From Zavarzinella formosa DSM 19928 (GTDB lineage: Bacteria > Planctomycetota > Planctomycetia > Gemmatales > Gemmataceae), in assembly GCF_000255705.1 (NCBI RefSeq), contig NZ_JH636441.1:674896-727923 (forward strand): DNA of 53,028 bases, read 5' to 3'. The notes under the pieces are model-generated. The model did not search any database and was not told the origin of the DNA. It was given only the letters and a program-made list of their open reading frames with translations. Shown here in pieces: positions 17,101-25,960 of this stretch. Every line of letters begins with the position of its first letter. Within the stretch, counting starts at the first letter, position 1. Both the position numbers and the translations under genes were made by a program.

Positions 17101-18837
17101 CTAAACATTGATGCTCTGCGGGACGCCGGACGGAAGCAAGAACGGATACGGCCGGCGGTGTTGGTTCCGTTCGGTGATGATCCGCTCAATGTCGTCGAGT
17201 TTCGCCGCGAATTTTTCCGCGAGTTCGTTGATTCTCGGCTCCCCGAAGCAGTTCGGTTCGTAGCGCCCGAGTTGGGTGTAGTGAGCCGAGCCGAGCAGAT
17301 ATCCCGTGTTCATTTGAAGCACGGCCTGATCGCGCGGCGGCAGGTGCGCCATGTAGTCGGCTTCGGTCGCGCCTTGCTTGAAGGCGGGAGCCGGGGCATA
17401 ACCCGCGAGGGGCATCGCGGGGGCATAACTCATGATGTCGAACTGCGGGAAGTTCACTGCGGCGTGCTGGGCGCTGGTCGTGAAAATGACCAGCGCGATC
17501 ACATCGATCAATTCCGCCAATGTTCGCGTCGGAGTGACGCCGCTGATCCGCCCGCCGGTCGTCGCGGACACTTCCGTCAGCCAAGCCGTCACTTCCACAT
17601 CCGCCGCCACCTCGGCGTCCGAACGGTAGAAGCACCGCAGGTAAGTCGCGGCCCATTCGCGAATCGCCTCCCAGTGCAGGAGCGAGTCGTCGCGGTAGGC
17701 GTAACCTGGCAGGACCGAGACGTCGTCCACTCCCCGGCGTCGGAAAGATTCCGTCGGCAGCAGGTCCATGAACGCATGCCCTTGCACGGCCCAGGCGCTC
17801 AGTCCGAGCGTTGCGGAAATTTTTCCGGCGAGCAGCCGATCAACAACGCCATCCGGGGAGATCAATTTCATGCGGGCCATGTTGTTGATGGCGAGCGTGC
17901 CGTCAAAGTGGGGCCGCAAGAGCACGTTTAGCGGATGGTTCGGGCCGAATTGCCGACGCGCCGCGACGACAAAGGGTTCGATGGTGAGGTGTGTGCGTCC
18001 GAGGTGCGTGATCGCTTCGTGGTAATTGCCGTCCGCGATTTCAACAATGGTCTTGGCGATCCGCCAATTGTAACCGTCGTCCGGTGTGAAAACCGGATTG
18101 TCCGGCCCCGGTTTCTGTTTGCATTGAATGGCGACCGGCACGAGTTTTCGCGTGTCTTTGCTGACCGCGAACAACGCGAGCGGAGCGTAAAGATATTTGG
18201 GCTGGCCCCCCGGGCTTATCCCGGTTTCAATCCCGTCAAGCCTCTGATAATCGACCAGGAAGAGGCGATGTTCGTCTCCGGCCGCCTCAATCGAATCGCC
18301 GGGAAGCGCCACTTGAAAGTGACTGTCAGTCACCGGGAATCGGTCGTCCGGCCGGTCGATGCGCCGGATGAGCACCGGATTTGGCCCCGCCAGCCGGAGT
18401 TCCGCGAATGTGCTGTCGAGTTCGAAATCCTTTGCGATTGGCGGCAGTCCGATGAGGTGGAACAAGGCGTTGTAGTCATCGATCGATTCCATTCGACTGG
18501 CGTCGGCGGCCATGCCGATAAACGTGCCCACCGCCGCCCGGACCGCATGCACGGCCGTCGAGCCGGCCAGCGCCATGTTGGCGAGCGGAGTGTCCATTTT
18601 TCGCAACGTCCGGCGCATGGCCGAGTCCGCGTCGGCTTCGTTCGCCACCCCGGTCATCAACTTGCCGAGGAGCATCGTGGTGAAGTTGATCGGGAAACCT
18701 TCGCCGCCGGGCACATCATCGACAAATGCCAGCGGGGAGACGTAGTTGTGGTTGTACAGGTATTGTTGCTGCCTGCCTTTTCGCTCCCGGTCACGAGTGT
18801 CCGGATCCGGGTCGAAAGCGGGAAGGAATGCGCTCAT
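17101..18837 (-). CDS. Lipoxygenase (non-haem iron fatty-acid dioxygenase)
   Basis: This 578-aa protein carries the full lipoxygenase signature: THLGRTHLTIEPFVVAARRQ, then HPLNVLLRPH and INNMAR. Predicted iron ligands are His278, His283, His458 and Asn462 (QHAAVNF) and the C-terminal carboxylate, here Val578 (SINV-end) instead of the usual Ile. Counting 38 residues from His283 gives Ala321 at the place of soybean Ala542; by the Coffa-Brash rule Ala predicts an S-hydroperoxide. There is no PLAT domain and no signal peptide, so it is a short bacterial-type enzyme probably acting on membrane or cytoplasmic lipid. It inserts O2 into polyunsaturated fatty acids to give hydroperoxides. It is the first gene of a three-gene run with two caspase-fold proteases. 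A strong hairpin precedes it. Confidence 0.93.
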   Translation of the reverse strand: MSAFLPAFDPDPDTRDRERKGRQQQYLYNHNYVSPLAFVDDVPGGEGFPINFTTMLLGKLMTGVANEADADSAMRRTLRKMDTPLANMALAGSTAVHAVRAAVGTFIGMAADASRMESIDDYNALFHLIGLPPIAKDFELDSTFAELRLAGPNPVLIRRIDRPDDRFPVTDSHFQVALPGDSIEAAGDEHRLFLVDYQRLDGIETGISPGGQPKYLYAPLALFAVSKDTRKLVPVAIQCKQKPGPDNPVFTPDDGYNWRIAKTIVEIADGNYHEAITHLGRTHLTIEPFVVAARRQFGPNHPLNVLLRPHFDGTLAINNMARMKLISPDGVVDRLLAGKISATLGLSAWAVQGHAFMDLLPTESFRRRGVDDVSVLPGYAYRDDSLLHWEAIREWAATYLRCFYRSDAEVAADVEVTAWLTEVSATTGGRISGVTPTRTLAELIDVIALVIFTTSAQHAAVNFPQFDIMSYAPAMPLAGYAPAPAFKQGATEADYMAHLPPRDQAVLQMNTGYLLGSAHYTQLGRYEPNCFGEPRINELAEKFAAKLDDIERIITERNQHRRPYPFLLPSGVPQSINV

Positions 18838-18874
18838 TGAGTCATTTCATCAAAGGTTGGTCAACGAACGACAA

Positions 18875-18903
18875 CCCGGGCCACATTGGGAATGTGGCCC
18901 GGG
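18875..18903. promoter_or_regulatory. Perfect GC-rich hairpin upstream of lipoxygenase
   Basis: CCCGGGCCACATT and its exact complement AATGTGGCCCGGG flank a GGG loop, a 13-bp perfect stem. It starts 38 bp upstream of the lipoxygenase ATG, so on that transcript it would be in the leader. It could be an attenuator, an RNA-stabilising structure or a terminator insulating the operon from the neighbouring IS. No U-tract follows on either strand. Confidence 0.6.
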
Positions 18904-19006
18904 AGAGTCAAGATCTACACTACAAGTTTTTTAGAGCCTGTAACTTTATGAGACAAATGGCATTTGATTCGCAGGGAATAATGGCGGCCCGAATTGGAGG
19001 TTTGTC

Positions 19007-19788
19007 ATGGCCAAGTCACTTGTTCCCGATGCCTTGTGAGAGATTATTGAACCGTTGTTGCCGCCGGCCAAGCCTCGTCGATTCCGTTATCCGGGCCGCA
19101 AGACGGGTGGGTGACCGGGAAGCCCTGACGGGCATCCTGTTCGTTTTGAAGACTGGGATCACCTGGCAGGAACTGCCGGCGGAGATGGGATGCGGTTGCG
19201 GCATGACCTGCTGGCAGCATCTTCAGAAATGGCTGCCGGCCGGCGTCTGGTTCACGCTACATCAGACCTTGCCGCCCAGCTGGACGAGGCCGGAAAGATT
19301 GACTGGGGCCGGGCAGCCCTCGACACCTCCTTCGCCCGGGCGCGGGGTGGAGCCAAGGGAAACGGCCCGAATCCCTCGGATCGCGGGCGTTCGGGAGTCA
19401 AACACCACCTTCTGCTTGACGTCAACGGCATCCCGCTGGCCGGGGAGGTGACTGGGGCCAACCTGCCCGACGGGTTCGGAATGATGCCGTTGATCGACAG
19501 CGCTGGTCCGTTGGACCCGGCGGGCGAAACCGAAGGCCCCGGCAGACGACCCGACGCGTTGTACGCCGACCGGAGTGATGACGTCGAGGCTCTTCGTGAG
19601 GTGTTGCGAGAGCGGGGCATTGAACCCAAACTGGCGAAGCACCGGACGGCAGTGGCTTGGGCGTGTTCCGATGAGTGGTCGAGCGGACAATTGGCTGGCC
19701 GCATAATTTCAAGTGTCTGCGAGTGGTCACGGAAAAGACACAAGAAATGCAACTGGCGCTGTTGAATCTGCAGAGATTACGCACTTGA
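19007..19788 (+). pseudogene. IS5-family transposase, decayed
   Basis: The reading starts MAKSLVPDAL, then a TGA replaces the expected Trp codon before EIIEPLLPPAKPRRF. Frameshifts near 19110, 19250 and 19650 are needed to join DREALTGILFVLKTGITW, KIDWGRAALDTSFARARGG, DRGRSGVKHHLLLDVNGIP, RRPDALYADRSDDVEALR and a C-terminal VTEKTQEMQLALLNLQRLRT. These are recognisable DDE blocks of IS5 (IS427-like) transposases. The element cannot make transposase. I could not find matching terminal inverted repeats, so the ends may have eroded. It lies just beyond the lipoxygenase operon promoter region. Confidence 0.85.
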
Positions 19789-20146
19789 TTTTCCCAAGGA
19801 ATCCATCGCCTGACTGATTATTTTTTCCAAATAAGCGATGTTCCAGCCGGCGAGTTCTCGCGTTCACTTGATTCCATGTTTTGGATTGCCACTCTTAGAA
19901 CCGGCGGCGATGCCTCAAAATACATGGCGGGGTTGGCTGCGATTGCCAGCCGAAATTTTTAGCTGATTCTTTTGTTCCAATTGTCCGGCCGGGGCCGGCG
20001 GAGTTTCCACCTCGGCAAACGCAAGTCTGACGGACAAGCTCCCCTTTCTCTGTTCCCGTTTCGTTCCGCGCCGTGAGGGTTGGCTCGCCTCTGGGTATTC
20101 GACCACTCCCGCACGCCGGTCGCTCGCTACTTGCCAAGAGTTATTC
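19789..20146. other. Non-coding spacer
   Basis: About 360 bp without a supported gene. A short imperfect hairpin (GGTTGGC and GCCAGCC) lies near 19930. Otherwise I see nothing; it is probably the promoter side of the exonuclease remnant and the scar of the IS. Confidence 0.35.
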
Positions 20147-20885
20147 ATGTTCCACAATCTTCGACTGGCACGCCCGTTGGCATTCCTGGACATCGAGTCC
20201 ACCGGGGCCAATCCGCAGACCGACCGGATCATCGAAATCGCCGTTCTCCGCATCGACCCGGACGGCAGGACTGCGGAGGCTTGCCGCCGGGTTAACCCCG
20301 GCGTGTCCATCCTCGCCGCGGCCACCGCCGTTCACGGCATCACCGAGGCCGACGCCCCGGTGTTCACGGCCGTCGTCCCCCGACTCGTTCGCTTCCTTGA
20401 CGGCTGTGACCTGGCCGGGTTCGGCATCAAGCGGTTCGGCCTGCCGATGCTGGCGGCCGAATGCCGACGGGCCGGCGTTCATTTTCCGCTTGCCGGCCGG
20501 GCCATCGTCGATGCCCTGCAGATTTACCACCAACGCGAAAGGAGAGATTTGACGAATACGGTTCTACACCGGAGGCGAACACGTCGGCGCCCACTCGGCC
20601 GCGGCCGATGCCCGGGCGGCGGCTTTGGCGCCGGACGGCCGGTCACGGCGGTAGCGCGACCTTCCGTCCTCTGTCGCCGACCTCCACAGACTCCTCACCG
20701 GTGCCGACCTGGACGGCTGGTTCCGGGAAGACGATGGCCGACTGGTGTTCGCCCGGGGAAAGCATGCCGGCCGGCCGTTGCCCGAGGTGGCCGAACGGCA
20801 TCCCGACCACATAAGGTGGCTGCTGTCGCCAGAATTGCTCGACGACACTCGGCGACTGATCCGGGACAATTGCCGGACGGGATAA
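20147..20885 (+). pseudogene. DnaQ-like 3'-5' exonuclease, frameshifted
   Basis: The first frame from the ATG at 20147 gives the DEDDh exonuclease motif I AFLDIESTGANPQTDRIIEI (Asp, Glu) and motif II around HGITEADAP and LAGFGIKRFGLPML. Near 20545, after YHQRERRDLT, the frame is lost. The continuation RFYTGGEHVGAHSAAADARA, carrying motif III (H-x4-D), is in another frame. A further stop near 20655 separates the C-terminal block DLDGWFREDDGRLVFARGKH and PLPEVAERHPDHIRWLL, which ends at 20885. At least two lesions are needed, so no full-length protein is made. When intact it would degrade DNA ends in repair or replication proofreading. Confidence 0.8.
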
Positions 20886-20894
20886 GAAAACGGC

Positions 20895-21142
20895 TCACTT
20901 TCCAAAGCTGTCGGCGGCATTGATGGCTTGAAACAACTCCTGTCTCAATTTGCGCGCATGATCCTCGTCACAGCCAAAAACGCTGGCGGATGCCAGATCC
21001 AAGCGGCTGAGGTTTCGATGGCAGACGGATTCGTACCGCCGGAGCAGCGCCAGTTCCAGATGGCGATACAGCAATGCCGCGGTGCGATAACGCTTTTCGC
21101 CCCATCGGTCCCTTCTTGGCGCTCTGGTTTTTCGACGCTCAT
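20895..21142 (-). pseudogene. Small unknown gene, probably frameshifted
   Basis: The C-terminal frame reads LLYRHLELALLRRYESVCH and then SVFGCDEDHARKLRQELFQA, with codon use like real genes here. The only ATG with an adjacent purine-rich site (21142, MSVEKPERQEG) is in a different frame, so one frameshift near 21100 seems to have occurred. Otherwise a GTG start at 21200 would be needed. I do not recognise the family. Confidence 0.4.
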
Positions 21143-21150
21143 TCCTGAAG

Positions 21151-22050
21151 GTGTTCGGGCACCCAGCCAATCCGATTCGGAAACCATCGGGCGCCTCCAC
21201 GTATTGTCACACGCATGCCGGGGTGAGGGCGATAGTCGGGCATTGCCGGACGGACCGGTCGCTGAACTGGCTGGGGGACGTGGTGGTGGCCCTGGCCCAA
21301 ACCGGGTTGCGGATCAATGAACTGGCGTCTCTGCGACGGCCGGACGCGGACATGGACCGGTGGGACATCACGCTGGCCGACACCACCCGCCGCAGCCGGA
21401 AATCGGAACGACCGGATACGAGGACGACCAAATCCCGCCGGGATCGTTCGCTGGCCGTCCACGTCGATCTCAAGACGGTGTTGCGATCACTGACACGATA
21501 TCCGGATCATTTGGTGTTTCATGGCCCCAAGGGTGGGAAAATCAAGCCTGACAAGGTGCGTCGGGCTCTGATTAACCGGGCGCTGCCGGCGCTGGCCTCG
21601 CGATTCCCGGCCGTCGGCGGGCGTCCCGGGATCACCACCGGGAGAGTTCATCGTTTTCGGCATTATTATTGTTTCTGCTCCGCGGACACGGGAGTACCGG
21701 AACAAATGCTGATGTCGTGGCCGGGCCGCCGAGAGAGCGAAATGATCCGCCATTATTACCATCAGCGGAGCGAGGAGTCACAACGCCAGATGGGCCGGCT
21801 GCCCCTCGTTTGGCGGAGAGGACTTGCCCCCGGCCGGGGACGAGTCGTGGCGGACAGATTTAAAGGAAACATGACGGCAAGATCGCCGACGGAACCGACA
21901 GCCATTGAGTCGTCGGCCGCGAAGCGAGACGAGTCATGGGGGATCGAGTGGTTTGGTCCGCGACATGTGTCGCGGGGCCGTTTGATTCAAATGCTTGATG
22001 GGAGGCGCCAAAACCGGTTGAAGGGAAAACAATTTTCTGAAACGATGTGA
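21151..22050 (+). pseudogene. Tyrosine recombinase, N-terminally truncated
   Basis: The conserved part starts around YCHTHAGVRAIVGHCR and includes ALAQTGLRINELASLR (box I Arg), HRFRHYYCF (box II His-x-x-Arg) and EMIRHYYHQRSEE (Tyr nucleophile). The core-binding N-terminal domain (about 150 residues) is missing. The box where relatives have W-L-G-H reads WPGRRES, so a catalytic His is replaced by Arg. The C-terminus also runs on into Arg-rich, unconserved sequence. It is therefore probably inactive, the remnant of an integrase left by a former element next to the serine recombinase. Confidence 0.7.
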
Positions 22051-22375
22051 GTATTGCCAAATGAGGCCAGTCTTGTCCCACTTTTGTCCCACACTGATTG
22101 GGACAATATTCTTGACTTTCCCACCGCTTGTGAATCAACAAGTTATGTCAAGCAAGTTGGAGAATACGGAGAGGGGGGGATACTACCCCTTGGAAAATGG
22201 AACCTCTTGAAACACCAGGAATTCGGGCGTTTTTCAAGTGTGTTTTTATGGTGGATTCCATTTGAACAATTCTCACGAAGGATCACGGATTCTCACGGTT
22301 TGTCACCCGGATTGACTCACTGGGTCAATCATCGACTGCCGTACCGACACCTCAATATTTAAGAGGTGCGCGGAG
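22051..22375. other. Spacer before serine recombinase, with small hairpin
   Basis: About 325 bp, less GC-rich than its surroundings. At 22310-22330 GATTGAC and GTCAATC form a 7-bp stem with a 7-base loop, just ahead of the recombinase start, and the motif TCACGG recurs just upstream. It may hold the promoter and the crossover site of the element. No gene is supported. Confidence 0.4.
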
Positions 22376-24310
22376 ATGGGAAACAAGGATGGGTCGATTT
22401 CGCCCCGCAACGGGCACACACTGATGGTTCTGGCGGTCAACCGGATCAGCGGGGGGCCCAACCAGAAAGAGGCCAGTCTTGATGATCAACAAGATCATGC
22501 CAGGGAATGGGTCGCAGATGAGTACGACGGTCCGGTCGAGTTCCGGTTCATCTCGACCATTAACAAAGGAGAGCGCCTTGACCGGCCCGAACTCCGGGAG
22601 ATCGAGGAGGAACTCCGCACCGGCGGATTCGACTTGTTCTTTGCCGAAGATCTTGGCCGGATCGTCCGCGGGACGGCGGTGGTGGCCTTGTGCGGCATTG
22701 CCGTCGATCACGGCACGCGCGTCATCGCTCCGAACGACGGTTTCGACACCAATGACGAGACATGGGAGGAAGACGCCATCTCGGCCTGCAAGGATCACGT
22801 CGCGCACAACGGCCACACATCCAAGCGCCTCAAACACAAGTTGATGAACCGTTTCAAGAAGTCCGGCGGGGCCATGGCCCGTGAGATCTACGGCTACACC
22901 GTTCCGGATGACGCCAGAACGTATGCCGACTGGGTCTTGGATGCGGCGGCCACCCCGATCTTCCAAGAATGGTTTGCCCGACTGCGCCGTGACAGGAACT
23001 GCTCGGCCGTGGCCGACTGGCTGAACTCCAAGGGCGTTCCCGTCGGTCCGTATGCCCGCAACCAGAAGTGGGACGGTCGCATGGTTCGTCGAGTCACCGC
23101 CAATCCGGTTCTCAAGGGAACTCCCTGGCGGGGCCGCATGCACACCGTGAAACACAACGAGTCGGGACGGCGAAAATCGGTGAGGAACCCCAAGGGCCCA
23201 AAATATCTGGAATGTCCGCATCTGGCCCATGTGGATCCGGTTGAGTTCGAGGAGGTCAACGCCTTGTTGGAAGCGGCGAACCGGGGCATGGGCCGAAAGT
23301 TGATCGAAGGGAAGGACGCCCGGGCCGGCGTCCCGAAGAAGCGGACGGTTTTCCCCGGCCAGCATGCCGTGTGCGGTGTTTGCAACCGGCTGTTTTACTG
23401 GGGCGGTCACGGCCAGAATGACCACATGATGTGCTCGGGCGTCCGGGATTACAAGTGCTGGAACGCCGTCACGTTTGACGGACGCGACGCCGCCCGACGG
23501 ATGCTCCAGGCCGTCCTCGGCCAAATCGCCCGTCTGCCGGATTTCGATGCCGTCTTTCTGGGGAAAGTCCGGGCCGACGCGGACAAACGTCTGTCGGCCA
23601 AAGACGGCGACCTTCGCCAGGCGCGGCAGGAACTGGAGTCGGTTTTCAAACAGGAGGCGAATGTGGCCGACGCCATCGCGGACATGGGTCTGACGGATAT
23701 TTTGCGAAAAAAACACCGTCAATTGCAAGACCGGAAACGGAATTTGGAAGCTCGTCTCCGTCGTCTGACGCGGACGCCCGCCGAAGAACTCGTCTTCCCT
23801 TCGATGCCGGAATTGCGTCAGCGTGCGGTGACGGCGTTGGAAGAAGCCGAGTCAGACCCGGCCGAGTTCGGCAGGCTGATGCGCTTGCTGGTTCCTCGCC
23901 TGCGAATTTTTCCCGTGCAATTATGCGACGGAGGAGGGCTGACTTCAAGAGCCGAGCTAATGCTTGATCTGGCCGCCTTGCTGCCGGACAGGGATTTGGG
24001 AAATGAAGCGACCGTGCTGCGCAGCGAACTGACAGTCGATTTGTTCGACCCTCCCCAACGGGCCGCCTTCCGTGAACGGGTGACACAACTGCGGGAGCAG
24101 GGAATGACGGAGCGAAAAGTGGCCGAAACACTCGGGCTCACGGTCACGGCTGTCCAGAACGCTTCGGCGCTTGAAAGGACCATGCGAGAACAAGGATTGA
24201 CGGACCCATACTTACTTGTGGGCGAGCCCCCCGCCGACTGTTCGAGAATCCGGCGTCATCTGAATCAACGTTACCGTTTCGAGCCCCTGCCATTGGACGG
24301 ACTGTCTTGA
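22376..24310 (+). CDS. Large serine recombinase
   Basis: This 644-aa protein has a resolvase-like catalytic domain: AVNRISGGPNQKEASLDDQ with the nucleophile Ser in the R-I-S context, then RPELREIEEEL and FAEDLGRIVRG. A recombinase domain follows (about 165-290, e.g. YGYTVPDDA, NSKGVPVGP), then a zinc ribbon with CGVCNRLF and later Cys pairs near MCSGVRDYKCW. The coiled-coil tail is KR-rich. It would integrate or excise an element at att sites. The ATG at 22376 follows GAGG and GGAG. The gene is intact while the neighbouring recombinase and transposase are broken, so it may be the most recent arrival. A terminator and a small gene follow. Confidence 0.9.
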   Translation: MGNKDGSISPRNGHTLMVLAVNRISGGPNQKEASLDDQQDHAREWVADEYDGPVEFRFISTINKGERLDRPELREIEEELRTGGFDLFFAEDLGRIVRGTAVVALCGIAVDHGTRVIAPNDGFDTNDETWEEDAISACKDHVAHNGHTSKRLKHKLMNRFKKSGGAMAREIYGYTVPDDARTYADWVLDAAATPIFQEWFARLRRDRNCSAVADWLNSKGVPVGPYARNQKWDGRMVRRVTANPVLKGTPWRGRMHTVKHNESGRRKSVRNPKGPKYLECPHLAHVDPVEFEEVNALLEAANRGMGRKLIEGKDARAGVPKKRTVFPGQHAVCGVCNRLFYWGGHGQNDHMMCSGVRDYKCWNAVTFDGRDAARRMLQAVLGQIARLPDFDAVFLGKVRADADKRLSAKDGDLRQARQELESVFKQEANVADAIADMGLTDILRKKHRQLQDRKRNLEARLRRLTRTPAEELVFPSMPELRQRAVTALEEAESDPAEFGRLMRLLVPRLRIFPVQLCDGGGLTSRAELMLDLAALLPDRDLGNEATVLRSELTVDLFDPPQRAAFRERVTQLREQGMTERKVAETLGLTVTAVQNASALERTMREQGLTDPYLLVGEPPADCSRIRRHLNQRYRFEPLPLDGLS

Positions 24311-24340
24311 CGTCCACGTCTTGAAATACCGAACCATCCT

Positions 24341-24375
24341 AAAGACCCCGCACTGCGAGCAGTGTGGGGTCTTTT
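24341..24375 (+). terminator. Rho-independent terminator after the serine recombinase
   Basis: AAAGACCCCGCACTG pairs with CAGTGTGGGGTCTTT (one G-U pair) around a CGAG loop and is followed by T-rich sequence. It lies 31 bp after the recombinase stop. Confidence 0.8.
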
Positions 24376-24402
24376 CATTTTCACACTTTGCAGGAGACAT
24401 TC

Positions 24403-24609
24403 ATGAATTCCCGATACTCCGATGGAAAGCGTGCGGCGGCAGTCCGCGGGGCTCTGCATCAATTTCTTGATTTGCTTGCGGAAGGGGTCGCCCGGAAATT
24501 GATTGAAGAACAATGCCAGAGCGGTTGTCCGACGACACGGATTTCCTCAGATACGGGTTTGGAATCTGATCAGAAGCCGTCTTCCGTGGATGAATTCAAA
24601 AACGATTGA
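24403..24609 (+). CDS. Small protein of unknown function
   Basis: A 68-aa protein begins MNSRYSDGKRAAAVRGALHQ, with a strong ribosome site AGGAGA six bases before the ATG. The first half is predicted helical (FLDLLAEGVARKLIEE) and the tail is Ser/Asp-rich and polar. It has no membrane segment. It lies just downstream of the recombinase terminator, in the same direction. It may be a cargo or accessory gene of the element. I do not recognise it. Confidence 0.55.
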   Translation: MNSRYSDGKRAAAVRGALHQFLDLLAEGVARKLIEEQCQSGCPTTRISSDTGLESDQKPSSVDEFKND

Positions 24610-25473
24610 AGAATTCCAGCCTCCGCCATTGGCAATCACCTGACGACAGTCTGGAGTTGCGGCGTTAGATGCGGCCGGTGCGTCCTGACAAGGAAAATCA
24701 CCGGCGTGATCCGGCTGATCAGACGGGAATCACGAGAAATGCACTGTACTGCCGATTATTTGCGTCAAACAATTCCTCAGCGGCCAAGGTTCACGGTGGA
24801 GAACCTCAACCCTTGCAATATTTTGAGCGTCATATGCCTGTGGGTTTGCGACAAATGCCCCGATGTTTGCGAGTTGATTGCGATTCCATGGTGGGAGAAA
24901 ATGCGCAGGCTTGTATGCCCACCTCGCGGTTGTGTTTCCCGGAGGCGGACTTGTTAGCCCAAATCCGGGAGCCAGTGCCAAAGGATGATCGATGATCCCT
25001 GCCTTGGCCTCACACTGCCTGTCACCGAAACCATGCGGGGCGGATCGCAGCGAGACCGGGTGCAAGTGTTGACATCGACCGATGCGAAGGCCGCGATCGC
25101 AGATTTTTTTTACATATCAGGCGGCGTTGTAATCTTGTGCGGATTCGGGTTGACAGGCAGCACCATCCTCGACAACGTTTCTATCCGCGTTCTTTGAAAG
25201 CGGTCGTTACTCTTTTCAGTTGCTCGTGATTATTGAAAGTGATTGAATTGCTCCGTGACATCACTCGCAAGACTGTTTGATTTAAGTTGAACGGCGAATA
25301 CGAACTTGCCGGACTTCACTTCCCCACTGTGCGGGGCATTTTCATTCAATCAGGGCAGGCTTCGTGATTTTGATCCGTGAACGTGGCCCCAGTCAAGACG
25401 TGCCATTGGATCGGCCAAACCGATCATGGCCAGCAAATGAGTTCTAAATCAGGTGACTTTGAGACTTCCGTTT
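24610..25473. other. Long spacer without supported genes
   Basis: About 860 bp. Several short frames exist but none shows recognisable protein sequence or a ribosome site. A small hairpin CCCC-actgtgc-GGGG at 25322-25336, followed by CATTTTCATT, resembles the right half of the terminator at 24341-24375, which suggests a second, eroded copy. The remainder looks like decayed element DNA. Confidence 0.4.
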
Positions 25474-25701
25474 TCAGACACGGTTGAATAGTTCGCCAAG
25501 AGATAATTCAAGCCCGCCCGCCAGTCGTTCGATGACAATCAGACTGACATTTCGCGCGCCCCGTTCGCAGTCACTGAGGTAGGTGCGATTGACACCGGCG
25601 CGGGCGGCCAACTCTTCTTGGGTGAGCGACAACTCCTCCCGCCTCGCCCTCACGACGAAGCCAAACCGCTCCCGGATGTCCGCTTTCCCTCGCCGCTTCA
25701 T
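25474..25701 (-). CDS. XRE-family helix-turn-helix regulator
   Basis: This 75-aa protein is a single HTH_3 domain: LSLTQEELAARAGVNRTYLS is the helix-turn-helix, followed by DCERGARNVSLIVIERLAGG. Length and composition match small repressors such as controllers of restriction-modification and phage genes. It lies alone on the minus strand amid mobile debris, facing away from the next gene on the plus strand, so it could control the divergent gene at 25961. No toxin or restriction partner is visible next to it. Confidence 0.88.
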   Translation of the reverse strand: MKRRGKADIRERFGFVVRARREELSLTQEELAARAGVNRTYLSDCERGARNVSLIVIERLAGGLELSLGELFNRV

Positions 25702-25960
25702 CCTGCGAGGTTAAATTCTTGTAGATTATCGGTGTATCGACGATGAGTGACATTCCGAAGCAATCCGTGACGAAGCCGGTTACGCGCTCACGAAAAATCT
25801 CGCTACGCCTGGCTTCGGAGTTGATGCAGAGCCAGTCGCGGCTCAAGACAGGATGCCGGCCGTCAAAAAAGTTCCGCACTCGCAGAAGGCACTATTTTCA
25901 CAGCCCCCCAGACGCCGTCGACCGAACATGGCGGCGGTGTAATATTCCGGAGTTCCAGCC

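Noticed and set aside
24669-24995. Possible 108-codon gene after the serine recombinase
   Set aside because: No ribosome site, no recognisable sequence; overlapping frames are equally long.
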